7,626 bases of DNA from positions 1 to 7,626 of the forward strand of contig JAUYSE010000207.1 of assembly GCA_030696465.1 (NCBI GenBank), given 5' to 3'. The position numbers and the translations under genes were made by a program. Source of the stretch: Legionellaceae bacterium (lineage in GTDB: Bacteria; Pseudomonadota; Gammaproteobacteria; Legionellales; Legionellaceae). Below, one piece after another: positions 1 to 5,864 of this stretch (positions within the stretch are counted from its first letter, which is position 1; each line of letters opens with the position of its first letter). The notes beneath the pieces are model-generated. The model was not told the origin of the DNA and made no database searches. It saw nothing but the letters and a program-made list of their open reading frames with translations.

Positions 1-308
1 TTAATAAAAAACAGGCGGAAGCGCGCAAAAAACAAAAACAGATTCAAGTAAAAGAACTAAAGTTTCGCCCAACCACGGAAGAAGGGGATTATCAGGTAAA
101 ACTACGAAACCTGAAACGTTTCCTAGAACATGGGGATAAGGTGAAAGTCACCGTACGCTTTAGAGGACGTGAAGCGGCGCATCAAGATTTAGGAATGAAC
201 GTATTGTCACGCTTACAGCAAGACACTACAGAGTTTGCTATTGTTGAAGTGCATGCAAAACGAGAAGGACGTCAACTTTTGATGGTGCTTGCGCCAAAGA
301 AAAAATGA
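1..308 (+). CDS. infC: Translation initiation factor IF-3, 3' partial
   Basis: This is the C-terminal part of IF-3, cut by the window edge. The frame starts at position 3 and gives 101 residues before TGA at 306-308. It covers the end of the lysine-rich interdomain linker and the whole C-terminal domain, which binds the 30S subunit, blocks premature 50S joining and helps select initiator tRNA. Visible family signatures are VKELKFRP, the GDYQVKLRNLKRFLE segment, the RFRGRE box and the C-terminal MVLAPKKK. The N-terminal domain and the start codon (often AUU in this family) lie outside the window. It is followed 71 nt later by rpmI, as usual in the infC-rpmI-rplT cluster. I see no terminator between them, so cotranscription is likely. 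Confidence 0.97.
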   Translation, partial: NKKQAEARKKQKQIQVKELKFRPTTEEGDYQVKLRNLKRFLEHGDKVKVTVRFRGREAAHQDLGMNVLSRLQQDTTEFAIVEVHAKREGRQLLMVLAPKKK

Positions 309-379
309 GACCTAGATGTATCTGTTGTGCATAACGATAGTGCAATCTTGGATGTAGATAAACTTTTTCGGAGCATATA

Positions 380-580
380 ATGCCGAAGTTAAAAACCCAT
401 AGAGGTGCCCACAAGCGTTTTCGAAAAACAGCGAGTGGAGCTATTAAGCGTCGAGGCGCTTACAGAAATCACATTCTGACCAAAAAAACAACCAAGCAAA
501 AGCGTCGGTTACGCGTGACTGCGCGTAGATTGACTGGGGGTGATGCTGTTCAGGTAACCCGAATGTTGCATGGTAGTTAA
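380..580 (+). CDS. rpmI: 50S ribosomal protein L35
   Basis: A small, very basic 66-residue protein of the large ribosomal subunit, the usual length for bacterial L35. The N-terminal MPKLKTHRGAHKRFRKT and the central HILTKK.TKQKRRLR stretch are diagnostic; the last 20 residues are less conserved. The ATG is preceded by GGAG at 370-373 with a 6-nt gap. In E. coli, L20 represses rpmI and rplT translation by binding the mRNA upstream of rpmI. The 71-nt leader here (309-379) is where such an operator could lie, but I could not identify the fold by eye, so that control is inference. rplT follows after 16 nt. Confidence 0.97.
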   Translation: MPKLKTHRGAHKRFRKTASGAIKRRGAYRNHILTKKTTKQKRRLRVTARRLTGGDAVQVTRMLHGS

Positions 581-596
581 TTGAGGAGAATAAGAT

Positions 597-956
597 ATGC
601 CAAGAGTTAAAAGAGGCGTTACTGCGAAAGCACGCCATAAAAAGATTTTAAAATTAGCCAAGGGCTATTATGGTGCACGTAGTCGGGTGTTTCGTGTAGC
701 GAAACAAGCAGTTATTCGTGCAGGACAATACGCTTATCGCGATCGACGTCAAAAAAGACGAGAATTCAGAGCATTGTGGATTGCGCGAATTAACGCACAA
801 GCACGTGTATGTGGTTTGACTTATAGTCAATTCATTGCTGGATTAAAAAAAGCGTGTATTGAATTAGACAGAAAAGTGTTAGCAGATATGGCAGTGCATG
901 ACAAAGATGCTTTTGCAGTAGTTGCTGAAAAGGTCAAGACTGCATTGAGCGCATAA
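597..956 (+). CDS. rplT: 50S ribosomal protein L20
   Basis: A 119-residue L20, within one residue of the E. coli length. L20 binds 23S rRNA early in 50S assembly and, in E. coli, also acts as the autogenous translational repressor of the rpmI-rplT mRNA. The lysine/arginine-rich N-terminal extension (MPRVKRGVTAKARHKKILK, residues 1-19), AKGYYGARSR, AGQYAYRDRRQKRREFR and LWIARINA are the family hallmarks. The C-terminal globular part (about 60-119) holds the regulatory RNA-binding surface in studied homologues. Its Shine-Dalgarno sequence GAGGAG at 583-588, 8 nt before the ATG, is among the strongest in the window. The stop is only 6 nt from the pheS start, which suggests coupled translation. 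Confidence 0.98.
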   Translation: MPRVKRGVTAKARHKKILKLAKGYYGARSRVFRVAKQAVIRAGQYAYRDRRQKRREFRALWIARINAQARVCGLTYSQFIAGLKKACIELDRKVLADMAVHDKDAFAVVAEKVKTALSA

Positions 957-962
957 ACAGAT

Positions 963-1970
963 ATGATTGAAAATATTTTAGCGCAAGCACAGTCAGCTAT
1001 AGAGCAGGCCCAAGATGTATCCACTTTAGAAGCAATTCGAGTAGATTATCTAGGAAAAAAAGGGGAATTGACCGAGATTTTAAAACAGCTTGGTCAATTA
1101 CCTGCTGCAGATCGAGTACGCGTGGGTCAGCAAGTCAACGGGGTGAAACGTACTCTGGTTGATAGCATCGAGCAAAAAATGACTGCTTTGATGGAAGAGG
1201 CCGTAGCCGCTCGATTAGCATCTGAACGCTTAGATGTGACTTTACCTGGTCGTCAGGCACAGTACGGCACTATGCATCCAGTGACACAGGTTCGTGAAAA
1301 AAGTATCGCTTTTTTTGAATCCCAAGGTTTTTTGTTGGCAGATGGTCCCGAAATTGAGACAGAGTTCTACAACTTTGAAGCGTTGAACATTCCTTCTCAC
1401 CATCCAGCACGTGCAATGCATGATACCTTTTATTTTGGCGATGGCCGTTTGTTGCGGACGCATACGTCTAACGTACAGATTCGTGCTTTACAAGAAATGA
1501 ACTTGCCGTTGCGTTTAATTGCTCCGGGTCGTGTATATCGTTGTGATTCTGATATGACGCACACGCCCATGTTTCATCAATTAGAATGTTTAATTGTTGA
1601 TGAGTCCGTAAATTTAGGACATTTAAAAGGCTTGTTACAAGCCTGGATTTCAGATTTTTTTGGAAAAGAAGTGGCGGTGCGGTTTAGGCCCTCATACTTT
1701 CCATTCACAGAACCTTCTGCTGAAGTAGATATTATGTGTACGCAATGTGATGGGGCGGGTTGCCGTTCTTGTCACTTTACGGGCTGGCTTGAATTTGGTG
1801 GTTGCGGTATGGTGCACCCTCGTGTTTTTGAAGCCTTAGGTATTGATGCACAAAAATATCAAGGAGTTGCTTTTGGAATGGGTCTTGATAGACTCGCCAT
1901 GCTGTATTTCGGCATTGAAGATTTACGTGCTTTTTTTGACAATGAAATTGCTTTTTTAAGTCAATTTTAA
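963..1970 (+). CDS. pheS: Phenylalanyl-tRNA synthetase alpha subunit
   Basis: Catalytic alpha subunit of the alpha2-beta2 PheRS, which charges tRNA-Phe with phenylalanine in the cytoplasm. It has 335 residues; the E. coli protein has about 327. Residues 1-90 form the N-terminal helical, coiled-coil tRNA-contacting region. The class II core follows, with GPEIETEFYNFEALN (128-142), motif 2 in RVYRCDSDMTHTPMFHQLE (190-208) and motif 3 in GMGLDRLAMLYFGIEDLR (305-322). Residues 259-270 carry CxxC-x4-CxxC (Cys259, 262, 267, 270), a possible metal-binding loop found in many PheS proteins but not E. coli's. No strong Shine-Dalgarno precedes the ATG, so initiation probably depends on ribosomes finishing rplT. 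No pheM leader peptide or attenuator fits upstream. A REP-like repeat pair separates it from pheT. Confidence 0.98.
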   Translation: MIENILAQAQSAIEQAQDVSTLEAIRVDYLGKKGELTEILKQLGQLPAADRVRVGQQVNGVKRTLVDSIEQKMTALMEEAVAARLASERLDVTLPGRQAQYGTMHPVTQVREKSIAFFESQGFLLADGPEIETEFYNFEALNIPSHHPARAMHDTFYFGDGRLLRTHTSNVQIRALQEMNLPLRLIAPGRVYRCDSDMTHTPMFHQLECLIVDESVNLGHLKGLLQAWISDFFGKEVAVRFRPSYFPFTEPSAEVDIMCTQCDGAGCRSCHFTGWLEFGGCGMVHPRVFEALGIDAQKYQGVAFGMGLDRLAMLYFGIEDLRAFFDNEIAFLSQF

Positions 1971-1974
1971 GAGG

Positions 1975-2034
1975 TTGTAGCTTGGGCCTTGGCCCAACAA
2001 TAGCCTCCATGTTGGGCCAAGGCTCAACCTACAA
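1975..2034. repeat. Head-to-head REP-like palindrome pair (BIME-like)
   Basis: The gap between pheS and pheT contains two related palindromes facing each other. The left unit is GTAG-C-TTGGGCC-TT-GGCCCAA (from 1977). The right unit, read on the opposite strand, is GTAG-G-TTGAGCC-TT-GGCCCAA. The two 24-nt arms, 1975-1998 and 2011-2034, also pair with each other around a 12-nt loop, giving one long hairpin with a single C-C mismatch and one G-U wobble. A GTAG tetranucleotide 5' of a short palindrome, in inverted pairs, is the known layout of REP elements mobilised by RAYT transposases. No T-run follows, so it is not a standard terminator. Family assignment is inference from structure; no second full copy occurs in this window. 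Confidence 0.85.
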
Positions 2035-2085
2035 ATGGTAGTGGGTATTCGCTTATTTATACTCCCAGCAATTGGATATTCTATT

Positions 2086-4464
2086 ATGAAAGTGAACATA
2101 GACTGGCTTAAAGAGAAGCTGCTTTCGCTTCCACAAAAAGCACAGCATATTGCAGATGTTTTGACAATGGCGGGCTTGGAAGTAGAAAGTGTTGCGCCGG
2201 TTGCACCTCCTTTTCAAGGGGTTGTGGTTGCAGAGGTGAAAGAAACCTCCCCTCATCCACAAGCAGATCGATTGACTTTGTGTCAAGTCGATGCGGGTTC
2301 GGCAGGGGTATGGTCGGTCGTGTGTGGTGCGTCCAATGTACGTGCAGGACTAAAAGTCGCTTTGGCGCTGACAGGCGCTGTATTGCCTGGGAACTTTATT
2401 ATTAAAGAAACCACGTTGCGTGGCGCATTGTCTCAGGGCATGCTCTGTTCAGTGGAAGAGTTAGGGCTTTCGGATAAATCGGACGGTATTTTAGAGTTAG
2501 ATGCAGATGCACCTATTGGTATGGATTTTCGTAAGTATTGGGATTTAGAAGATACGGTTTTAGACATTAACATGACGCCTAATCGTGCGGAGTGTTTAAG
2601 TGTTTTAGGGGTGGCGCGAGAATTATCAACGCTATTGAATATCCCTTTATCCAATGCAACGGTGGAAGCGGTGCCTGCGGCAATCACAGATACATTGCCA
2701 ATAACGATTCAGGATCCAAAAGCTTGTGCTTATTATTTAGGTCGAGTATTACGGAATATTAACCCTCATGCGTTGACTCCTTTATGGATGCGTGAACGCT
2801 TAAGAAGAGCGGGCTTACGTGTTGTACATCCGGTCGTTGATATTTTGAATTATGTTATGTGGGAATTAGGTCAACCGTTACATGCGTTTGATTTGACTAA
2901 AATTCAAGGTGCGCTTGAAGTCCGTTGGAGTCATGCGGGTGAGACCTTGTCTTTGTTGAATGGTCAGAACATTAGCTGTGAGCAGCCAACTTTGTGTATC
3001 GCGGATTCCCAAGGGCTTTTAGCTTTGGCTGGCGTCATGGGTGGTGCGGAAAGTGCGGTGACTGAGCATACTACGGATATTTTTATTGAATGCGCCTATT
3101 TCGATGCTATTGCGCTTGCAGGAGTGGCTCGGCGGTATGGGCTTTCCTCTGATGCGGCACAGCGCTTTGAACGCGGTGTTGATATTACTTCGTTACCTAC
3201 GGTGATGGAGCGTGTCAGTACTTTATTGCTGGAAATAGTCGGTGGTGAGATCGGTCCTGTGAGTGTGCAAAAAGGAACGATGCCTGAACCTGTGCCTGAT
3301 ATTGTGTTTGACCCTCAGAGTGTAGCGCGCTACGTAGGTTTTGAGATTCCACAAGCACGTATGCAAGAAATCTTGACTGCATTAGGTTGTGTGGTGCGAG
3401 AAGACGCTGCTTGCTGGAAGGTCTCGGTGCCAGCGCATCGCGTAGATTTACGTTTAGCGGTTGATTTGATAGAAGAAATTATACGCGTATATGGGTATGA
3501 ACATATTCCTTATACGCCGTTTAAAGCGGTATTATCTCCTATGCCCGTGAATCAACGACATGCGGCGTCGAGGAAGGCTATGCAGATATTGCAGAGCAAA
3601 GCGTACCAAGAAGTGATTAATTATAGTTTTGTCGATCCAGAATTACAGACGCTCTTACATCCAGACAGAGAGATGTTGCGTTTGCTGAATCCGATTTCTT
3701 CAGAGCTTTCTGTGATGCGGGTGAGTTTGTGGCCTGGATTAATCGCGGCAATGATGCGCAATATACATAGGCAACATCAAGTGTTGCGCTTGTGTGAAAA
3801 TGGCGTTGTATTTCATGGGGCTGGATCTCAGGTTGAGGAAATTCCGATGATTGCAGGGTTATTAACGGGCTCCCCAGGTGCTTTGCATTGGGCAGAACCC
3901 GATAAACCTTTTGATTTTTTTGATATGAAAGGGGATGTCGAGCGAGTATTATCGGCGTTTTCCAAAGAATCGTTTTCTTTTGTGCCTGCAGAGCATCCGG
4001 CTTTACATCCGGGAATGTGCGCGCGGATTCAAAAAGGGAGCGAGTTTGTTGGGTACTGTGGTGCGTTGCATCCAAATATTATTGAGGCATTAGATCTTTC
4101 ACAAGAAGTATATCTCTTTGAGTGTGCTTTGGCTCCGCTTTCTTTGCCAGTGAAACCGCAATATATGCCTGTGGCAAAGTTTCCGTATAATAGACGCGAT
4201 CTCTCTTTTTTGGTGGACGAACGGGTTTTGGCGTCAGATATTGAGACAACGGTGCGTTCCTCTGCTGCAGGGGAATGGATTAAGGCGTTTTATGTATTTG
4301 ATGTATATCAGGGGGCCTCTATTCCAGCAGGTAAGAAAAGTCTTGCGATTGCAGTAATATTGCAAGATGATAAAAAAACAATGGTTGATGCAGAGATTCA
4401 TGGACACATGGATTGCATTGTGCAAGCTTTACAAGAAAAGTTTCAAATATTGTTAAGGGATTGA
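2086..4464 (+). CDS. pheT: Phenylalanyl-tRNA synthetase beta subunit
   Basis: Beta subunit of PheRS, 792 residues (E. coli has 795). It recognises tRNA-Phe and carries the editing site that hydrolyses Tyr-tRNA-Phe. Domains in order: EMAP/OB-type tRNA-binding domain (about 40-150); B3/B4 editing region (about 205-385) with TPNRAEC, ILNYVMWELGQPLHAFD, LAGVMGG and SDAAQRFERG; B5 domain (about 405-475) with DLIEEIIRVYGYEHIP; catalytic-like core (about 485-680); and a C-terminal ferredoxin-like anticodon-binding domain (about 695-792) starting at KFPYNRRDLSFLVD. The ATG at 2086 gives the standard MKVNIDWL N-terminus and has a weak GGA 8-10 nt upstream. An in-frame ATG at 2035 would add 17 unrelated residues and abut the repeat. 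The usual Asp in TPNRADC is Glu here, a conservative change. ihfA follows after 4 nt. Confidence 0.98.
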   Translation: MKVNIDWLKEKLLSLPQKAQHIADVLTMAGLEVESVAPVAPPFQGVVVAEVKETSPHPQADRLTLCQVDAGSAGVWSVVCGASNVRAGLKVALALTGAVLPGNFIIKETTLRGALSQGMLCSVEELGLSDKSDGILELDADAPIGMDFRKYWDLEDTVLDINMTPNRAECLSVLGVARELSTLLNIPLSNATVEAVPAAITDTLPITIQDPKACAYYLGRVLRNINPHALTPLWMRERLRRAGLRVVHPVVDILNYVMWELGQPLHAFDLTKIQGALEVRWSHAGETLSLLNGQNISCEQPTLCIADSQGLLALAGVMGGAESAVTEHTTDIFIECAYFDAIALAGVARRYGLSSDAAQRFERGVDITSLPTVMERVSTLLLEIVGGEIGPVSVQKGTMPEPVPDIVFDPQSVARYVGFEIPQARMQEILTALGCVVREDAACWKVSVPAHRVDLRLAVDLIEEIIRVYGYEHIPYTPFKAVLSPMPVNQRHAASRKAMQILQSKAYQEVINYSFVDPELQTLLHPDREMLRLLNPISSELSVMRVSLWPGLIAAMMRNIHRQHQVLRLCENGVVFHGAGSQVEEIPMIAGLLTGSPGALHWAEPDKPFDFFDMKGDVERVLSAFSKESFSFVPAEHPALHPGMCARIQKGSEFVGYCGALHPNIIEALDLSQEVYLFECALAPLSLPVKPQYMPVAKFPYNRRDLSFLVDERVLASDIETTVRSSAAGEWIKAFYVFDVYQGASIPAGKKSLAIAVILQDDKKTMVDAEIHGHMDCIVQALQEKFQILLRD

Positions 4465-4468
4465 AAAA

Positions 4469-4765
4469 ATGAGCGCGCTTACAAAAGCAGATATAGTTGA
4501 GAGCCTTGTTGAAAGTTTTGTTGAAAGTAATCAATTTACGAAAGAACAGGCAAAAGAAGTAGTAGAAGTTTTTTTTGATTTATTAAGAGAAATCTTGTCA
4601 CGTGGTGAACCAGTGCACTTTTCCGGCTTTGGTAATTTTGTATTACGGGACAAGGAAGAGCGGCCTGGTTTGAATCCTAAAACGTTGGATCGGGTTTCTG
4701 TTGGTGCGCGGCGGGTGGTAACTTTTAAATCGGGTTTGAAATTAAAATCTAAAATGCAGGAATAA
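4469..4765 (+). CDS. ihfA: Integration host factor alpha subunit
   Basis: A 98-residue DNA-bending protein of the HU/IHF family, expected to pair with IHF beta (not in the window) and make sharp bends at promoters, origins and recombination sites. The alpha identity rests on ALTKADI at the N-terminus, VHFSGFGNFVLRDKEERPG and NPKT in the DNA-binding beta arm (whose proline intercalates between bases in IHF), RRVVTF, and its position directly after pheT, the usual site of ihfA in gammaproteobacteria. AAGGGA at 4455-4460 lies 8 nt before the ATG and overlaps the pheT end, so the genes are likely coupled. Residues 14-21 (VESFVESN) are a four-residue tandem duplication that adds length between the first two helices compared with E. 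coli. It lacks the acidic C-terminal tail of E. coli IHF alpha. Confidence 0.95.
   Translation: MSALTKADIVESLVESFVESNQFTKEQAKEVVEVFFDLLREILSRGEPVHFSGFGNFVLRDKEERPGLNPKTLDRVSVGARRVVTFKSGLKLKSKMQE
4508..4531 (+). repeat. 12-bp tandem duplication inside ihfA
   Basis: Two adjacent 12-nt units, GTTGAAAGTTTT and GTTGAAAGTAAT, match at 10 of 12 positions and lie exactly in codon register (residues VESF then VESN). The unit length equals the four extra residues seen here relative to E. coli IHF alpha, so a slippage-type duplication explains the insertion. The two mismatches suggest it is not brand new. Confidence 0.75.
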
Positions 4766-4778
4766 TTTAACAGTTTAC

Positions 4779-4807
4779 TTGTAGCTTGCGTTAATTTTAG
4801 GTAAAAT
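4779..4807 (+). promoter_or_regulatory. Candidate sigma70 promoter for rplM-rpsI
   Basis: TTGTAG at 4779-4784 and TAAAAT at 4802-4807 are separated by 17 nt. The -10 box matches the consensus at 5 of 6 positions, but the -35 matches at only 3 of 6. It lies in the 112-nt gap after ihfA, the first large gap since the pheS-pheT repeat, and would leave a leader of roughly 60 nt before rplM. I see no terminator after ihfA, so some read-through from upstream is also likely. Confidence 0.5.
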
Positions 4808-4830
4808 CTCTCGCTTTGAAAATAAAAATT

Positions 4831-4868
4831 ACACATAGCTTGTGTGGTCGTCTTAAGGTGGTACGGAG
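4831..4868 (+). promoter_or_regulatory. rplM leader with small hairpin and ribosome binding site
   Basis: A 5-bp hairpin, ACACA (4831-4835) against TGTGT (4841-4845) with a 5-nt loop, is followed by two purine-rich segments, AAGGTG at 4855-4860 and GGAG at 4865-4868. The second, 8 nt from the rplM ATG, is the better Shine-Dalgarno. In E. coli, L13 represses its own operon through the mRNA leader, so this region could serve the same purpose. The hairpin is weak and that role is inference. Confidence 0.35.
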
Positions 4869-4876
4869 TTCTTGGA

Positions 4877-5311
4877 ATGAAAACATTTAGCGCTAAAGCG
4901 CATGAAGTTGAAAGAAAGTGGTTTTTGGTCGATGCAAACGGTAAAGTGTTGGGTCGTTTGGCTGCAGAAATTGCACGTCGTTTACGGGGCAAGCATAAAC
5001 CAGAATATACCCCTCACGTAGATACCGGTGATTACATCGTTGTCATTAACGCGGACAAAGTGGCGGTAACTGGCCGTAAATTTAAAGATAAGCTTTACTA
5101 TCGTCATTCAGGATATCCTGGGGGCTTAAAAACGGTTACTTTTGAAAAAATGCAATCGCGCCATCCTGGACGCGCTATAGAATTAGCAGTGAAGGGCATG
5201 CTTCCTAAAAATTCTTTAGGTCGTGACATGTATCGGAAGTTGAAAGTATATGCGGGCGAAACGCATCCGCATGATGCTCAGCAACCAGAAATATTGAATA
5301 TTGAGGAATAA
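4877..5311 (+). CDS. rplM: 50S ribosomal protein L13
   Basis: A 144-residue L13 (E. coli 142), one of the early 23S rRNA-binding proteins of 50S assembly. Signatures are WFLVDANGKVLGRLA (residues 16-30), GKHKPEYTPHVDTGDYIVVIN, YYRHSGYPGG, and the C-terminal AVKGMLPKNSLGRDMYRKLKVY followed by HPHDAQQPE. The ATG at 4877 gives the canonical MKTFSAK start and has GGAG 8 nt upstream; an in-frame GTG-type extension to 4844 would add 11 non-conserved residues and is not supported. rpsI starts 2 nt after the stop, the usual conserved L13-S9 pair. In E. coli this pair is not next to ihfA, so the join is a lineage-specific arrangement. Confidence 0.98.
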   Translation: MKTFSAKAHEVERKWFLVDANGKVLGRLAAEIARRLRGKHKPEYTPHVDTGDYIVVINADKVAVTGRKFKDKLYYRHSGYPGGLKTVTFEKMQSRHPGRAIELAVKGMLPKNSLGRDMYRKLKVYAGETHPHDAQQPEILNIEE

Positions 5312-5313
5312 TT

Positions 5314-5748
5314 ATGGCTGCGCCTAAGAAACAATACCATGGCACTGGACGTAGAAAAAGCTCAGTTGCTCGTGTGTTTATCCGTCCTGGCACGGGGAAA
5401 ATTGTAGTTAACAAACGCCCATTAGAAGAATATTTTGTTCGCAAAACTGCGTGCATGGTCGTGTGTCAACCGCTAGAAACCGTTGCAATGGATGGCCGTT
5501 TTGACATCTATGTTAATGTTGATGGCGGCGGAATATCTGGTCAAGCTGGTGCAGTACGTTTAGGTATTGCTCGTGCTTTAGTATCTTACGATGAAACAGA
5601 TTTGGTAGAAGGTGCTGAGCCGTCTCCAACGTCTTTCCGTCGCTTGCTACGCGCACGCGGGCTTCTTACACGGGATGCACGTTGTGTTGAACGTAAAAAA
5701 GTTGGTTTGCACAAAGCACGTCGTGCAACACAGTTCTCCAAACGATAA
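5314..5748 (+). CDS. rpsI: 30S ribosomal protein S9 with an internal insertion
   Basis: S9 of the small subunit; its C-terminal tail reaches the P site and its last Lys-Arg contacts tRNA. Diagnostic segments are YHGTGRRKSSVARVF (8-22), VDGGGISGQAGAVRLGIARAL (69-89), TRDARCVERKKVGLHKARRA and the terminal QFSKR. The protein has 144 residues against 130 in E. coli; about 12 of the extra residues form an insertion near 95-107 (TDLVEGAEPSPTS), between the conserved YDE and the arginine-rich helix. The segment normally reading YFGRETARMVVRQ reads YFVRKTACMVVCQ, so several usually conserved positions differ. The frame is intact and the tail complete, so it is probably functional. GAGG at 5303-5306, inside the end of rplM, is its ribosome binding site. 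A strong terminator follows 16 nt downstream. Confidence 0.97.
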   Translation: MAAPKKQYHGTGRRKSSVARVFIRPGTGKIVVNKRPLEEYFVRKTACMVVCQPLETVAMDGRFDIYVNVDGGGISGQAGAVRLGIARALVSYDETDLVEGAEPSPTSFRRLLRARGLLTRDARCVERKKVGLHKARRATQFSKR

Positions 5749-5764
5749 AGTTTTTGTTGTACTC

Positions 5765-5790
5765 AAAAGGGGCCTCTGGCCCCTTTTTTA
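5765..5790 (+). terminator. Rho-independent terminator after rpsI
   Basis: A perfect 10-bp stem, AAAAGGGGCC (5765-5774) against GGCCCCTTTT (5778-5787), closes a TCT loop, and the T-tract runs TTTTTT at 5784-5789. Placed just after rpsI, it ends the ribosomal operon. The stem is flanked by A and T runs on both sides, so it could also act weakly on the other strand, but no opposing gene ends here. Confidence 0.93.
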
Positions 5791-5864
5791 TTTTGTAATG
5801 GTTGCAAATAGAAACTTTATTCCTTACTCTGGATCTAGTAATCAATCCTACAGGTGCAACGAAT

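Noticed and set aside
1975..2034. Hairpin as a rho-independent terminator after pheS
   Set aside because: No T-run follows either arm, the stem is interrupted and each arm is itself palindromic with a GTAG flank; a REP pair fits better.
2035..2085. Upstream in-frame ATG that would extend PheT by 17 residues
   Set aside because: The added residues do not match the PheT family, the codon abuts the repeat arm and has no ribosome binding site, while ATG 2086 gives the canonical MKVNIDWL start.
3617..4075. 152-codon open frame on the - strand within pheT
   Set aside because: It lies wholly inside a well-conserved coding region, resembles no known family and has no supporting signals; a shadow frame.
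4779..4788. TTGTAGCTTG identical to the start of the pheS-pheT repeat, as a degraded repeat copy
   Set aside because: The identity ends after 10 nt and no palindrome follows; chance or promoter sequence explains it.
5802..5864. TTG start extending the dehydrogenase by 21 residues
   Set aside because: The ATG at 5865 has AGGTG at good spacing and the family-typical N-terminus; the extension is not conserved.
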